The notes beneath the pieces were generated by a model. That model did not search any database and was not told the DNA's origin. It saw only the letters and a list, made by a program, of their open reading frames with translations. A stretch of DNA of 64,000 nucleotides, from NCBI GenBank assembly GCA_910577115.1, contig CAJTMC010000006.1:44681-108680 (forward strand), given 5' to 3'. Each line of letters starts with the position of its first letter. Position 1 is the first letter of the stretch. Source of the stretch: an uncultured Lachnospiraceae bacterium (lineage in GTDB: Bacteria; Bacillota; Clostridia; Lachnospirales; Lachnospiraceae). The translations under genes and the position numbers were made by a program. Shown in pieces: positions 16,261 to 24,379 of the stretch.

Positions 16261-18042
16261 ATGGCAAATTGGAGAGTGGCGGCAAAGCGGGCGGATTTTA
16301 ACGCCATTGCGCAAAAATATAAAATAACACCTGTTCTTGCCCGCATTATCAGGAATAGGGATATCATTGCAGATGCAGACATTGACAAGTTTCTGCATGG
16401 CGGCATCAGGGATTTGTATTCGCCGCTTTTGTTAAAGGATATGGAGAAGGCAGTGGAGCTGCTGATGGCTAAAATAGAACAACAGAAGAAAATCCGTATT
16501 ATCGGGGATTATGACATTGATGGGATTTGTTCTACCTATATTTTGTATCGCGGTCTTTGCGAATGCGGTGCGGTGGTTGATGCGGCAATCCCGCACAGAA
16601 TGCATGACGGGTACGGGCTGAATGAGCATTTGATTGATATGGCGCATGAGGCAGGTACGGATACGGTGCTTACGTGTGATAACGGGATTGCGGCGTATAC
16701 ACAGATTGCCTATGCGAATGATTTGGGCATGACGGTGATTGTTACGGATCATCATGAGGTGCCTTATGAGGAAAAGGACGGGGAGCGCGCATACAAGGTT
16801 CCGCCTGCATATGCGGTTGTTGATCCCAAGCAGGAGGACTGTACATACCCGTTTCCGGAGATTTGCGGTGCGGTGGTGGCATATAAGCTTGTGCTGCTGC
16901 TTTTGGCAAGGCATTTTAGTAAAGAATGGCAGGAGATTATGGAGTCGGAGACTGGCTATGCGCTTTTGGAGCTTGCGGCGTTTGCAACAATCGGCGATGT
17001 AATGGAGCTTAAGGACGAAAACCGGATTATCGTAAAATGCGGTCTGGAGCTGATGAAAAATACGCGAAATATCGGGCTTCGGGCGCTTATGGATGTGACT
17101 GAAATTCAATCGCAGAATATTAAGCCATATACAATTGGCTTTGTACTGGGACCATGCCTGAATGCAACGGGAAGACTGGATACCGCCACAAACGCGCTTG
17201 AACTCTTTTGTGCAGCGGATACGCAAAGCGCAGTACAGATTGCAGGCGATTTAAAGGCAATGAATGACAGCCGGAAGGAGCTGACGCAAAAAGGCGTGGA
17301 GGAGGCAATCTGCCTGATTGAGGAGAACGGGCTGCTCAATGACAAGGTGCTTGTCGTGTATCTGCCCGAAGTGCATGAAAGCCTTGCAGGGATTATTGCG
17401 GGGCGGATTCGGGAAAAGTATGGGAAACCGACGTTTGTGCTGACAAACGCCGAGGACGGAGTAAAAGGCTCCGGACGTTCGATTGAGGCATTTCATATGT
17501 ATGATGAGATGACAAAGTGCAAGGAGCTTTTCACAAAGTATGGCGGACATAAGCTTGCAGCAGGACTTTCCCTTCCAAAAGAGAATGTAGTGTTGTTTCG
17601 AAAAGAATTAAATAACAACTGTAATCTTACAAAGGAAGACTTTGAGGAGAAAGTACTGATTGATGTGCCGATGCCTATGGATTATGCTTCTTTTCAGCTG
17701 GTAGAGGAGCTTGCGCTTTTGGAGCCTTTCGGCAATGGCAATCCCAAACCGCAGTTTGCCCACAAAAATGTGAAGCTGCTCTCGGGCAGAATCTTAGGCG
17801 CGCATAAAAATGTGGGGAAGTATGTTGTAGCGGGAGAGAGCGGAAAACGCTTTGACATGATGTACTTTGGCGATTTGGAGGCATTTAATGCTTTTTTATG
17901 CAATAAATTTGGAGAAGATAACGTAAAACAAATTTATGAAGGCGGAAGCTGTGGTTTGGCAATTTCGGTCGTGTATTATCCGGACATCAATGAATTTCGT
18001 GGAAATACATCATTGCAGATGATTATGAAGTATTACCAATAG
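16261..18042 (+). CDS. recJ: Single-stranded-DNA-specific exonuclease RecJ
   Basis: 593 residues. The DHH phosphoesterase motifs are present: GDYDIDGICSTYIL, TCDNGIAAYTQI and VTDHHEVP, with metal-binding Asp and His residues. The DHHA1 motif GGHKLAAGLSL and the C-terminal OB-like domain (PFGNGNPKPQFA) follow. RecJ degrades single-stranded DNA 5' to 3' in recombination and mismatch or base-excision repair. The start follows cggaggg. No gene or clear signal sits directly downstream for 150 bases. Confidence 0.94.
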   Translation: MANWRVAAKRADFNAIAQKYKITPVLARIIRNRDIIADADIDKFLHGGIRDLYSPLLLKDMEKAVELLMAKIEQQKKIRIIGDYDIDGICSTYILYRGLCECGAVVDAAIPHRMHDGYGLNEHLIDMAHEAGTDTVLTCDNGIAAYTQIAYANDLGMTVIVTDHHEVPYEEKDGERAYKVPPAYAVVDPKQEDCTYPFPEICGAVVAYKLVLLLLARHFSKEWQEIMESETGYALLELAAFATIGDVMELKDENRIIVKCGLELMKNTRNIGLRALMDVTEIQSQNIKPYTIGFVLGPCLNATGRLDTATNALELFCAADTQSAVQIAGDLKAMNDSRKELTQKGVEEAICLIEENGLLNDKVLVVYLPEVHESLAGIIAGRIREKYGKPTFVLTNAEDGVKGSGRSIEAFHMYDEMTKCKELFTKYGGHKLAAGLSLPKENVVLFRKELNNNCNLTKEDFEEKVLIDVPMPMDYASFQLVEELALLEPFGNGNPKPQFAHKNVKLLSGRILGAHKNVGKYVVAGESGKRFDMMYFGDLEAFNAFLCNKFGEDNVKQIYEGGSCGLAISVVYYPDINEFRGNTSLQMIMKYYQ

Positions 18043-18163
18043 CGTAAATTTGTGCTGTTTTGGTAATAGCCGGTTATTAGAAGGCAACTTTATCCTTTGT
18101 TAATAAATATAATTCTTTTTTTAGTATTTAAACACAATTTGGACACATTTATCCTTTATAGTG

Positions 18164-18240
18164 GTATATAGATAGTTGAGCACTCACTATCTCCCCCCTC
18201 ATAAGAAAATAGTAAAAGAACCCGATAATCGGGTTCTTTT
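18164..18240 (+). ncRNA. Candidate small RNA with C-rich single-stranded stretch
   Basis: A short transcript unit is suggested. It would start near 18170, form a hairpin at 18171-18191 (GATAGT...ACTATC), expose CTCCCCCCTC complementary to Shine-Dalgarno sequences, and stop at a perfect 12-bp terminator. This layout is typical of Firmicutes trans-acting sRNAs that carry C-rich seeds. It is inferred from sequence shape only. Confidence 0.35.
18214..18240 (+). terminator. Strong palindromic terminator
   Basis: Perfect 12-bp stem, AAAAGAACCCGA (18214-18225) with TCGGGTTCTTTT (18229-18240), and a 3-base loop. The A and T tracts on either side make it usable on both strands. Confidence 0.85.
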
Positions 18241-18405
18241 ACATTGTGTTCAGAATTAATATCGGTGTAGTTGAAATTTGCCGGTCAGTAACGGATTTCG
18301 GAAGATGACGGCCGATATAGCTGCAGATTGATGTGGCAATTGGACGTTGTGAGGGAAAAGAAAAAGACGGAAATAATTGCGAATCGTACCTTAAAAGTAG
18401 CGAAT

Positions 18406-18438
18406 GGTTCCAAGCCGATAGACTTGGAGCCTTTTTTT
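18406..18438 (+). terminator. Second intergenic terminator
   Basis: GGTTCCAAG (18406-18414) pairs with CTTGGAGCC (18423-18431), one G-U pair, followed by TTTTTTT. No open frame lies between it and the previous terminator, 165 bases upstream. Confidence 0.8.
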
Positions 18439-18621
18439 GAGTATAAAAAATGTAAGGGGAAATAAATTATATAGTGCAAAATCATTTTTTTATGGTAGTT
18501 TTATGGTAAAATGTCAGAATAAAACAAAAATAAAATATTAAATTTTTATTAAATTTTGTAAAGCCTGTGTTACGCAGCCCGTAAACGAAAGAAAAATAGA
18601 AATTACGAAGGAGTGTCAAAT

Positions 18622-19374
18622 ATGTACCAAATAGCAATCTGCGAGGACGAAGTATTTGAACTGGATAAAGTAGGGCAGATCCTGCAGAACTATCATACAT
18701 CGTCTATGAAAGAGGAATTTTCAATTCGGAAGTTTACAAATTCAGAGGAGTTGCTTTTGCAGATGACAACGCAGGACTACAAGCCGGATATTATCTTAAT
18801 GGATATCTATCTGCCGGGAAGGTCAGGAATTGAGACAGCAAGGAAGCTGCGGGACGAAGGGAATTCCTGTAAGATTGTATTTCTGACTTCATCGCAGGAG
18901 CACGCGCTGGAAGCGTTCGGTGTAGAGGCGACTTCCTATTTGGTAAAGCCTGTTTCCGAAAGAGAGCTTTTTCCTGTGCTCGACAAGATTATAAAGAGCC
19001 TTGTAAATGAGCAGCCCCGTTATATTTTTTTGAAGACGGATGCTTGTGTGCTCAAAGTGAAGCCAAACGATATTCTTTACTGTGAGGCGCAGCGCAAAAA
19101 GCAGTGCGTTTACTTAAAAGAGGGTGAAAGTGTTTTTTTGCATATGACAATGACAAAGCTTTATGAACTGCTTTGCGTTCATAAGGAATTTGTGAAGCTG
19201 GGTGTTTCCTATATCGTGAATATGGAGCATATTGAGCGGCTTGGTACACAAATGCTGTTGCTGGGTAACGGTAAGGAAATCTATCTGCCGAGAGGTTCTT
19301 ATAAAGAGTTGCGGAAAAAATATTTTGATCATTATTTTGGAGATGGGACACTGATGACAACGCATACCCTTTAA
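18622..19374 (+). CDS. LytTR-family response regulator (AgrA/VirR type)
   Basis: 250 residues from ATG 18622, behind aaggag; an in-frame GTG nine bases earlier lies next to that signal. The receiver domain (~1-120) has the acidic pair ICEDE, phospho-acceptor Asp in IILMDIYLPGRSG, the conserved T/S in VFLTSSQEHA and K in YLVKPVSE. The LytTR DNA-binding domain (~145-240) includes ILYCEAQRKKQCVYL and the ending VNMEHIERL to YLPRGSYKELRKKYFDHYF. Such regulators bind direct repeats about 21-22 bases apart. A matching pair of repeats lies 121 bases downstream of its stop, ahead of the GLUG-repeat gene. A GHKL protein at 20838-22016 is its nearest possible sensor. Confidence 0.9.
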   Translation: MYQIAICEDEVFELDKVGQILQNYHTSSMKEEFSIRKFTNSEELLLQMTTQDYKPDIILMDIYLPGRSGIETARKLRDEGNSCKIVFLTSSQEHALEAFGVEATSYLVKPVSERELFPVLDKIIKSLVNEQPRYIFLKTDACVLKVKPNDILYCEAQRKKQCVYLKEGESVFLHMTMTKLYELLCVHKEFVKLGVSYIVNMEHIERLGTQMLLLGNGKEIYLPRGSYKELRKKYFDHYFGDGTLMTTHTL

Positions 19375-19840
19375 AAAGGAACCTGTTCATTGACTTGTTA
19401 AATAAAAACATTTTGCGTGCGGCTTCTGCGCCGCCGCGATACCATATAAAATCTCCCAATTACCCTGTCAAGAAAAATTTACATTTCATAATATCAAATT
19501 GTACCCCTCAAAATGACAAATTGTACCAATATAGTATACAAAAGAAAAATTTTCAATAAAATATTATAAAGCACACCGCCAACAATAGCGGAAGCGCCGG
19601 CGTGGCAGTAATGTAACACCGATGACAGGCACAGTCTTCAGTCGTGTATTAAGGAAGAATACAAAACAGCGGACGGAATTGTCAAATGGACACAGCTTGG
19701 AATGATTACAGTCGGAATTAATACAGAACAGACCAGCGCACCGATTTGTCGGTTTGATGACATATTCCATTTGGACGTCTGTGTGCATAAAAATACGCGG
19801 GAAGCTTTGCGGCTTCCCGCAGTGACAGAAAGGAAAAGCC
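19375..19840 (+). other. 466-base leader region upstream of the GLUG-repeat gene
   Basis: Contains the 22-base-spaced direct repeats, an AT-rich promoter zone and a 9-bp hairpin (19797-19805 with 19812-19820) just before the next ribosome-binding site. An open frame without an ATG near its beginning runs 19612-19857 and reads plausibly, but resembles nothing I recognise. Most of the region is probably a long 5' leader. Confidence 0.5.
19495..19527 (+). promoter_or_regulatory. Putative LytTR-regulator binding site (two direct repeats)
   Basis: CAAATTGTACC occurs at 19495-19505 and again, identically, at 19517-19527. The period of 22 bases (two helical turns) is that of LytTR sites. Possible -10 boxes are TATAGT at 19530-19535 and TATTAT at 19562-19567. 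Activation fits the second better, since the repeats would then lie upstream of its -35. The LytTR regulator is encoded just upstream. Confidence 0.55.
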
Positions 19841-20755
19841 ATGAGCAGACAGAGTAAAATGGAAGGCGGTTTTGCATACCGCAATACGGGAACTATCAAA
19901 AACAGCTATGCTGCCGTCAAAATCGGAACGTCAGTTCAGATTGGCAGGAATAAAAGCGGGAATGCAGGTTTTGTTTACGACAACAGCGGAGAACTCGACC
20001 ACTGCTTTTCGCGTAGCATTATGCGCAAGTGGAAGAAGGAGAAGGACGGTTTGATTGCCGTCAACAAGGGCAGATTTCACTGGTGCTTTTTTGTTGTAAG
20101 CAGGGAAAAGAAATTGAAGAAATTCAGGGACAGGGAACATGGATTTGCCAAAAAAGATGTTGTGCCTGCATTTCTTGAGGACACCTATCAGTGGGACTTT
20201 ACCATATTTGAGCGCGATCCTGCGTCAAAAATGGAGTTTTTGCGCGAAAACTGGCACTGCGCACCAAACGGATTGGAGCAGTCAGCGGTCAAAAAAACGT
20301 TGGAAATCGGAAACTGCAGGCAGCTATTGGACTGGATTGAGCGTGTCAACCGCGGGGAGCCTGAGGCAGCGCAGGGAAATGTCCTTTTGACGGACAACCT
20401 TGACTTTTACGGAAAGGAAATCCCTTCGATTGGCTGCGACAAGCAGCACCCTTTCCTGGGGACATTTGACGGCGGCGGTCATCGGATTGCAGGCGTTGTC
20501 CTGAACGGGAAGGGTGCAGCGGAAATCGGTTTTTTTGGCGTGTTGGAGGGAACCGTCCGCAATTTGACGGTTGATTGTATTGTAAAAGGAAAAGACTGTC
20601 CGCTTGCAGCGGCGTTTTGTGCGGTCAACGAGGGAGAAATCCATTGTTGCGAAGCAGTCTGCGCAATCCATGCAAAACGCTATGTCGGGCTGTTTGTCGG
20701 GGAGAACAACGGGCTGATAGAGCGCTGTTGTGTCAGTGGGAAGAGCTATGGTTGA
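19841..20755 (+). CDS. GLUG-repeat protein without signal peptide
   Basis: 304 residues, start ATG 19841 behind agaaaggaaaa. About six GLUG-like units are visible: GGFAYRNTGTIKNSYA, GFVYDNSGELDHCFS, GLIAVNKGRFHWCF, GFFGVLEGTVRNLTVD, AFCAVNEGEIHCCEA and GLFVGENNGLIERCC. The consensus is G-F-x-x-x-N-x-G-x-I-x-x-C. GLUG repeats normally occur in secreted adhesins or peptidases, but here no signal peptide, membrane anchor or LPXTG motif is seen and many repeats end in Cys. A middle segment (~150-210) shows LTDNLDFYGKEIPSIG and GTFDGGGHRIAG, typical of the beta-helix region preceding such repeats. Probably regulated by the LytTR site upstream and co-transcribed with the GHKL gene. Function unknown. 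Confidence 0.65.
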   Translation: MSRQSKMEGGFAYRNTGTIKNSYAAVKIGTSVQIGRNKSGNAGFVYDNSGELDHCFSRSIMRKWKKEKDGLIAVNKGRFHWCFFVVSREKKLKKFRDREHGFAKKDVVPAFLEDTYQWDFTIFERDPASKMEFLRENWHCAPNGLEQSAVKKTLEIGNCRQLLDWIERVNRGEPEAAQGNVLLTDNLDFYGKEIPSIGCDKQHPFLGTFDGGGHRIAGVVLNGKGAAEIGFFGVLEGTVRNLTVDCIVKGKDCPLAAAFCAVNEGEIHCCEAVCAIHAKRYVGLFVGENNGLIERCCVSGKSYG

Positions 20756-20837
20756 AATAAAATAATGCAGTGAGAGTTTACATAATGTAAGGAAACGATA
20801 GAGAGCTTTAATGTTTGTTGAAAAGGGAGGATAGTAT

Positions 20838-22016
20838 ATGTTAGGAGGTTCTGTTTGGATAGCGCTTTTGCGGCATATTATGGGTGCGATGTTGATGATG
20901 GGCGTGTTTTTTCTGCTCGACAGACCGCGCTTTTCTGTGAAAAGGGCAGCAGTGTATTACTGTGTGTTCGGAGTGCTTGCCGCGGCGGCATTTGGTGTGT
21001 GGTATCTGATTGATTTCGAAGTATTTGTCCGGTGTTCAGGCTTTGCAGCGATTTTTGTGGTCGGTATTTTCTGTATATTGATGAGTGCGGACTTTTTGTA
21101 TCTGTCCATTTATAAGCTTACGCTTGGCTTTTATCTGCTTTCTGTCATGGTGTTTTTGGGCATTGATGGTTCACGTATATGGTTTGGAGGCAGTATTTGG
21201 GTTGACCTTGCGCTGCGTGCGGTTGCGGAAACAGTCATTTTGCTGTTTATCATAAAAAGCGTGCGCCCGCGTTTTCAGGCAGGACGGGATTTTTTGAGTG
21301 CTGTGATGGATCTGCCAAGCGCAATTACGCTAGTCTTTATTCTGATGATTGCGGGCGTGGGGACGTACTGGCCCGACGGCCATGAATTGTCCATAAACCG
21401 CGTGGTGCGCATCGCGGTCATGCTTGTGATGACAGGGACGATCCAGTGGATGACGTTTCGCACGTATCTTTACCGCGGAAAAGAATACTACTGCCGAATG
21501 GAAAAGGAGCTTATGGAACTCAACGAATTGCTGCTGCGCCGCCAGCTAAGACTGATGAAGGCGGAGGAATTGGAAGTCAGGAATGTGGGGAAATTCTGCG
21601 ACAATGTGACAGTCAGCAAAATTTTATCTGTATACAAGACCTATGCAGATGAGGAAAATATTCAGATTGAGGTACGTGCAGACCTTAATGAGGATCTCAA
21701 AATTCGGGAATTTGACATTGTGGCAATTCTTGTCAGCATTTTTGAAAATGCAATTTACGAGTGCTGCAGTGCGGGAGAGGAAACAAGACGGATTAATATG
21801 ATTCTTCAGCAGAATGGAAACAAAGTCGTGCTTTTGTGCCAAAATACCTGCGCGCCGACGCGGAAGGAGGAAGGGTGTCCCGAACATTGGAAGGATAAAG
21901 CGGAAAGTATACAAAAACTGGTTCGCCATTATAATGGGGAGATAGATTTTTCGATAGAAAACCGTATGCATGTTTCCAAAATTTTGCTTGACATTTCCGC
22001 GCAGGGCACGCAGTAG
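20838..22016 (+). CDS. GHKL-type membrane sensor protein lacking the phospho-acceptor histidine
   Basis: 392 residues: about six membrane spans (residues 1-210), a coiled linker and a C-terminal GHKL ATPase-like domain. The N-box is recognisable (SIFENAIYECC), and NVTVSKILSVYKTYADEENI matches the segment just before it in AgrC-type kinases. The H-box (usually RHDLRHH or similar) is absent, since the linker LLLRRQLRLMKAEELEVRNVG runs directly into the ATPase part. The glycines of the G-boxes are also missing around KAESIQKLVRHYNGEIDF. It is therefore likely a pseudokinase, sensor or scaffold rather than a working histidine kinase. It lies 82 bases after the GLUG gene. Confidence 0.75.
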   Translation: MLGGSVWIALLRHIMGAMLMMGVFFLLDRPRFSVKRAAVYYCVFGVLAAAAFGVWYLIDFEVFVRCSGFAAIFVVGIFCILMSADFLYLSIYKLTLGFYLLSVMVFLGIDGSRIWFGGSIWVDLALRAVAETVILLFIIKSVRPRFQAGRDFLSAVMDLPSAITLVFILMIAGVGTYWPDGHELSINRVVRIAVMLVMTGTIQWMTFRTYLYRGKEYYCRMEKELMELNELLLRRQLRLMKAEELEVRNVGKFCDNVTVSKILSVYKTYADEENIQIEVRADLNEDLKIREFDIVAILVSIFENAIYECCSAGEETRRINMILQQNGNKVVLLCQNTCAPTRKEEGCPEHWKDKAESIQKLVRHYNGEIDFSIENRMHVSKILLDISAQGTQ

Positions 22017-22049
22017 CATGTCCTTGAGCAGAAGAGGAGCTGGTTCAGA

Positions 22050-22317
22050 CTAGCGTGCCGGTACCTGTTTCAATTCGCTTTCGGTTTTCGGCTGTAGCCG
22101 CGAGTGCGTCAGGAGCAACTCCGTAAGTGCCTTCAATTTTCGGTTGATTTTATATAGCTCGTTTTGCGTTCTGTTCCAAAGCGAGCTTATCCACTCTCTT
22201 TCTTGTTTCAGCCTGTTCCAAAGTGAGCTTATCCACTTTCAGAGTAAGTTGCTCCATTTTCCGATTTATTCCTTGCATCTCAGCTAAGAGCAAATCAAGT
22301 TTTTCGCTATCTGTCAT
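22050..22317 (-). pseudogene. Small coiled-coil protein gene with a frameshift
   Basis: On the minus strand ATG 22317, behind agaggaag, opens MTDSEKLDLLLAEMQGINRK. Two near-identical VDKL(T/A)LEQ heptad units follow. As read, it stops after 55 residues at 22150. One extra base in the AAAACGAG stretch near 22162 would explain this. Without it, the coiled coil continues as ELYKINRKLKALTELL and on to a stop at 22050. The helical character returns in the other frame, so this is a recent frameshift, or less likely programmed frameshifting. Small coiled-coil proteins of this kind are common in Lachnospiraceae and their role is unknown. Confidence 0.6.
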
Positions 22318-22538
22318 ATGTTCTTCCTCTTATCTCAAAATTTGCAATTTGCCAACAGTTCTCCTGATATATTTTTCGCTTTTTATTATCATCATTTATA
22401 AGTAGATGGAATGATGATGAAATTATTTTACTATATTCAGGATACAAAGTCTGTGCAAATAACGAAAACGAAAATTTTACACAAAGTATCATATTCCGAC
22501 ATAAACTATTAATAAAATAATAGAATGGAGTATGAAGT

Positions 22539-23456
22539 ATGTATTTTTTCTTTTCTATTTTACTGATGATTGCACTTTTTAGCTGCATCTTATTTCACAT
22601 ACGAAAAAAGAGCATTATCAAAAAGATTCAATGCATGGATGAATGTCAGAAATGTTCTGTAATAGAGGAACTCGTAAAACCATTTGGCTACTGCTATCAT
22701 TGCCAATGCGGCTTCTTTTCAACCACACTGGACGCATGGCAGAGAAAGGCCGGCTATACTTGGTTTTATGACTATATGGCGCCTCGGTTTCAGATGGTTT
22801 TTGACGCACTGCCGATATATTTTGACTATAGAGGCAGAACATGGATGATTGAGTTTTGGAAAGGACAATATGGGATCAATACCGGAGCGGAAATCGGTAT
22901 TTACCATGCAGATGAAATCATTGACAAAAGTGCGTATAAAACGACACTGTTTGAATGTGCGTCGGATGAGGAACTGCTAAACTGCTCGTTGACGCTTTGT
23001 GAGGCAAATGGCGACTGCGTGAAAACCTGTCAGAAGCATTGGTGGATTACGGCATTTTTAACAGGCTGCTTTACACAGCCCTACAATTTGTATCTGAAAG
23101 CGACGCTGACATTTCCAAACAGGGAAATGCAGAGCGCCTTTATTGACGGACTGTATCGGGCAGGGTATACACAGCACGATTTTGCACTATGCGGTCTGTC
23201 GCTGACATTTACATTTTTCCGGCCGAAAAAAACAGACTATAACCTGCTGACACGCTTTTGGCGCCGCTTTTCACAGTGGCAGAACAAGATTTCATGCCGA
23301 TTGTATTTATGGGTTACAAAGCCCTTTCAGAGCAGGGAAGACCGGATTTTATGCCTGTACTACTGCATTCCCATAGCATTCAGAAAACTGCTTCGAATGC
23401 GCCGCTTTCATAAACGCTGCCACAAAAAGAGACGCTGCTGCCGGAGACGGTCATGA
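22539..23456 (+). CDS. DUF4474 domain protein with N-terminal membrane anchor
   Basis: 305 residues. A single N-terminal transmembrane helix (FFFSILLMIALFSCILFHI) is followed by a domain containing GYCYHCQCGFFSTTLDAWQR, the YDYMAPRFQMVFDALPIYFDY block and WMIEFWKGQYGINTGAEIGIY. I recall this as the DUF4474 pattern. The C-terminus is highly basic with many Cys and Arg residues. It overlaps the next gene by 4 bases (ATGA), so it is translationally coupled to a metallophosphoesterase. Function unknown. The start ATG follows aatggagtatgaagt, a weak ribosome-binding site. Confidence 0.7.
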   Translation: MYFFFSILLMIALFSCILFHIRKKSIIKKIQCMDECQKCSVIEELVKPFGYCYHCQCGFFSTTLDAWQRKAGYTWFYDYMAPRFQMVFDALPIYFDYRGRTWMIEFWKGQYGINTGAEIGIYHADEIIDKSAYKTTLFECASDEELLNCSLTLCEANGDCVKTCQKHWWITAFLTGCFTQPYNLYLKATLTFPNREMQSAFIDGLYRAGYTQHDFALCGLSLTFTFFRPKKTDYNLLTRFWRRFSQWQNKISCRLYLWVTKPFQSREDRILCLYYCIPIAFRKLLRMRRFHKRCHKKRRCCRRRS

Positions 23457-24274
23457 GTGTTTCGTCGCGTTTGGTGCACGCTTTTGAAAACGCCCCTGTG
23501 CTGTCATTTACACATCGTTCCCGATATGTATTAATGAGCGACTGCCACAGGGGCGTCGGCACCACCTCCGATAATTTCTTAAAGAACCAGCATTTATATT
23601 ACGCAGCGTTAGAGCACTATTATAAAAACGGATTTACTTATATTGAACTTGGCGACGGTGATGAACTATGGGAAAATCGCAGCATGAAAAATATTATTGA
23701 GGTGCATGAAGACGCGTTTGAGATGTTTACAAAATTCAGCAGGCAGGGCAGACTGTACCTTATTTACGGCAATCATGATATGATAAAAAAGAAAAAATCC
23801 CGATGTCCGGCGTTTCCCTTTTATGAAGGAATTATCCTGTGTCCGCCCAATATGCCGCAGCGCGCGCTTTATCTGACGCATGGTCATCAGGCAAGCCTGT
23901 TAAATTCTACGTTTTGGCGCATAGCGTGTTTTTTGGTGCGATATATCTGGAGCCCGTTGGAAAATGTGGGCGTTTTGGATCCGACAAGCGCGGCTAAAAA
24001 TTATCCTGTTAAAAACAACTGTGAAACGCGTTTAAGGGATTGGGCAGTGGAAAATAAACATATTTTGATTACCGGACATACGCACCGTCCTGTAATGCCT
24101 GAGGAACCTGCTTATTATTATAATACGGGGAGCTGTGTCCATCCGCGCTGTATCACCTGCATTGAAATAGAGCGGGGCGCTATGACACTGGTAAAATGGT
24201 ATACGAGTGTCAGGCCGGATCATTCGTTGTATGTGGCGCGGGAAGAAATAGGCGGATCTGTTTCTGTGTTGTAA
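23453..24274 (+). CDS. Metallophosphoesterase
   Basis: 273 residues with the calcineurin-like metal-binding motifs in order: VLMSDCHRG (D-x-H), ELGDGDELWE (GD-x-x-D), LIYGNHDM (GNHD), LTHGHQA and ILITGHTHRP (GH-x-H). The enzyme would hydrolyse a phosphomonoester or diester with a two-metal centre. Substrate is not evident. LpxH-like fold elements exist, but this organism type lacks lipid A. It begins inside the stop of the DUF4474 gene, so the two proteins are probably made together and may act on the same envelope or nucleotide substrate. Confidence 0.85.
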   Translation: MSVSSRLVHAFENAPVLSFTHRSRYVLMSDCHRGVGTTSDNFLKNQHLYYAALEHYYKNGFTYIELGDGDELWENRSMKNIIEVHEDAFEMFTKFSRQGRLYLIYGNHDMIKKKKSRCPAFPFYEGIILCPPNMPQRALYLTHGHQASLLNSTFWRIACFLVRYIWSPLENVGVLDPTSAAKNYPVKNNCETRLRDWAVENKHILITGHTHRPVMPEEPAYYYNTGSCVHPRCITCIEIERGAMTLVKWYTSVRPDHSLYVAREEIGGSVSVL

Positions 24275-24379
24275 TGTTTGGGTCATATACCGTTTTATCC
24301 TTTCCGTTCATGCAGCATTATTTGTACCTGAGTGAAATAAACATGAATTTTTTCTGTTTTGTCCTGCTTGGACGATAAG

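Larger units (their letters stand above)
18043..18621 (+). other. 579-base intergenic region with two terminators and no ORF
   Basis: There is no convincing reading frame on either strand. The region holds a possible promoter (TTGGAC near 18140 with an AT-rich -10 near 18163), an imperfect hairpin at 18171-18191, a C-rich stretch at 18191-18198, a strong terminator at 18214-18240 and a second at 18406-18438. The two terminators are not explained by recJ alone, which suggests at least one untranslated RNA. Confidence 0.6.

Noticed and set aside
16432..17226. 264-codon frame antisense to recJ
   Set aside because: The recJ motifs are complete on the plus strand; the antisense frame is a shadow rich in His, Arg and Cys.
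18285..18485. 66-codon minus-strand frame in the 18-kb gap
   Set aside because: It runs through the terminator at 18406-18438 and has no homologue I recognise.
19612..19857. Open frame (about 81 codons) before the GLUG gene, reading for example GIVKWTQLGMITVG
   Set aside because: It has no ATG near its beginning, no ribosome-binding site and no family resemblance, and overlaps the GLUG start. It is kept only as a note in the leader region.
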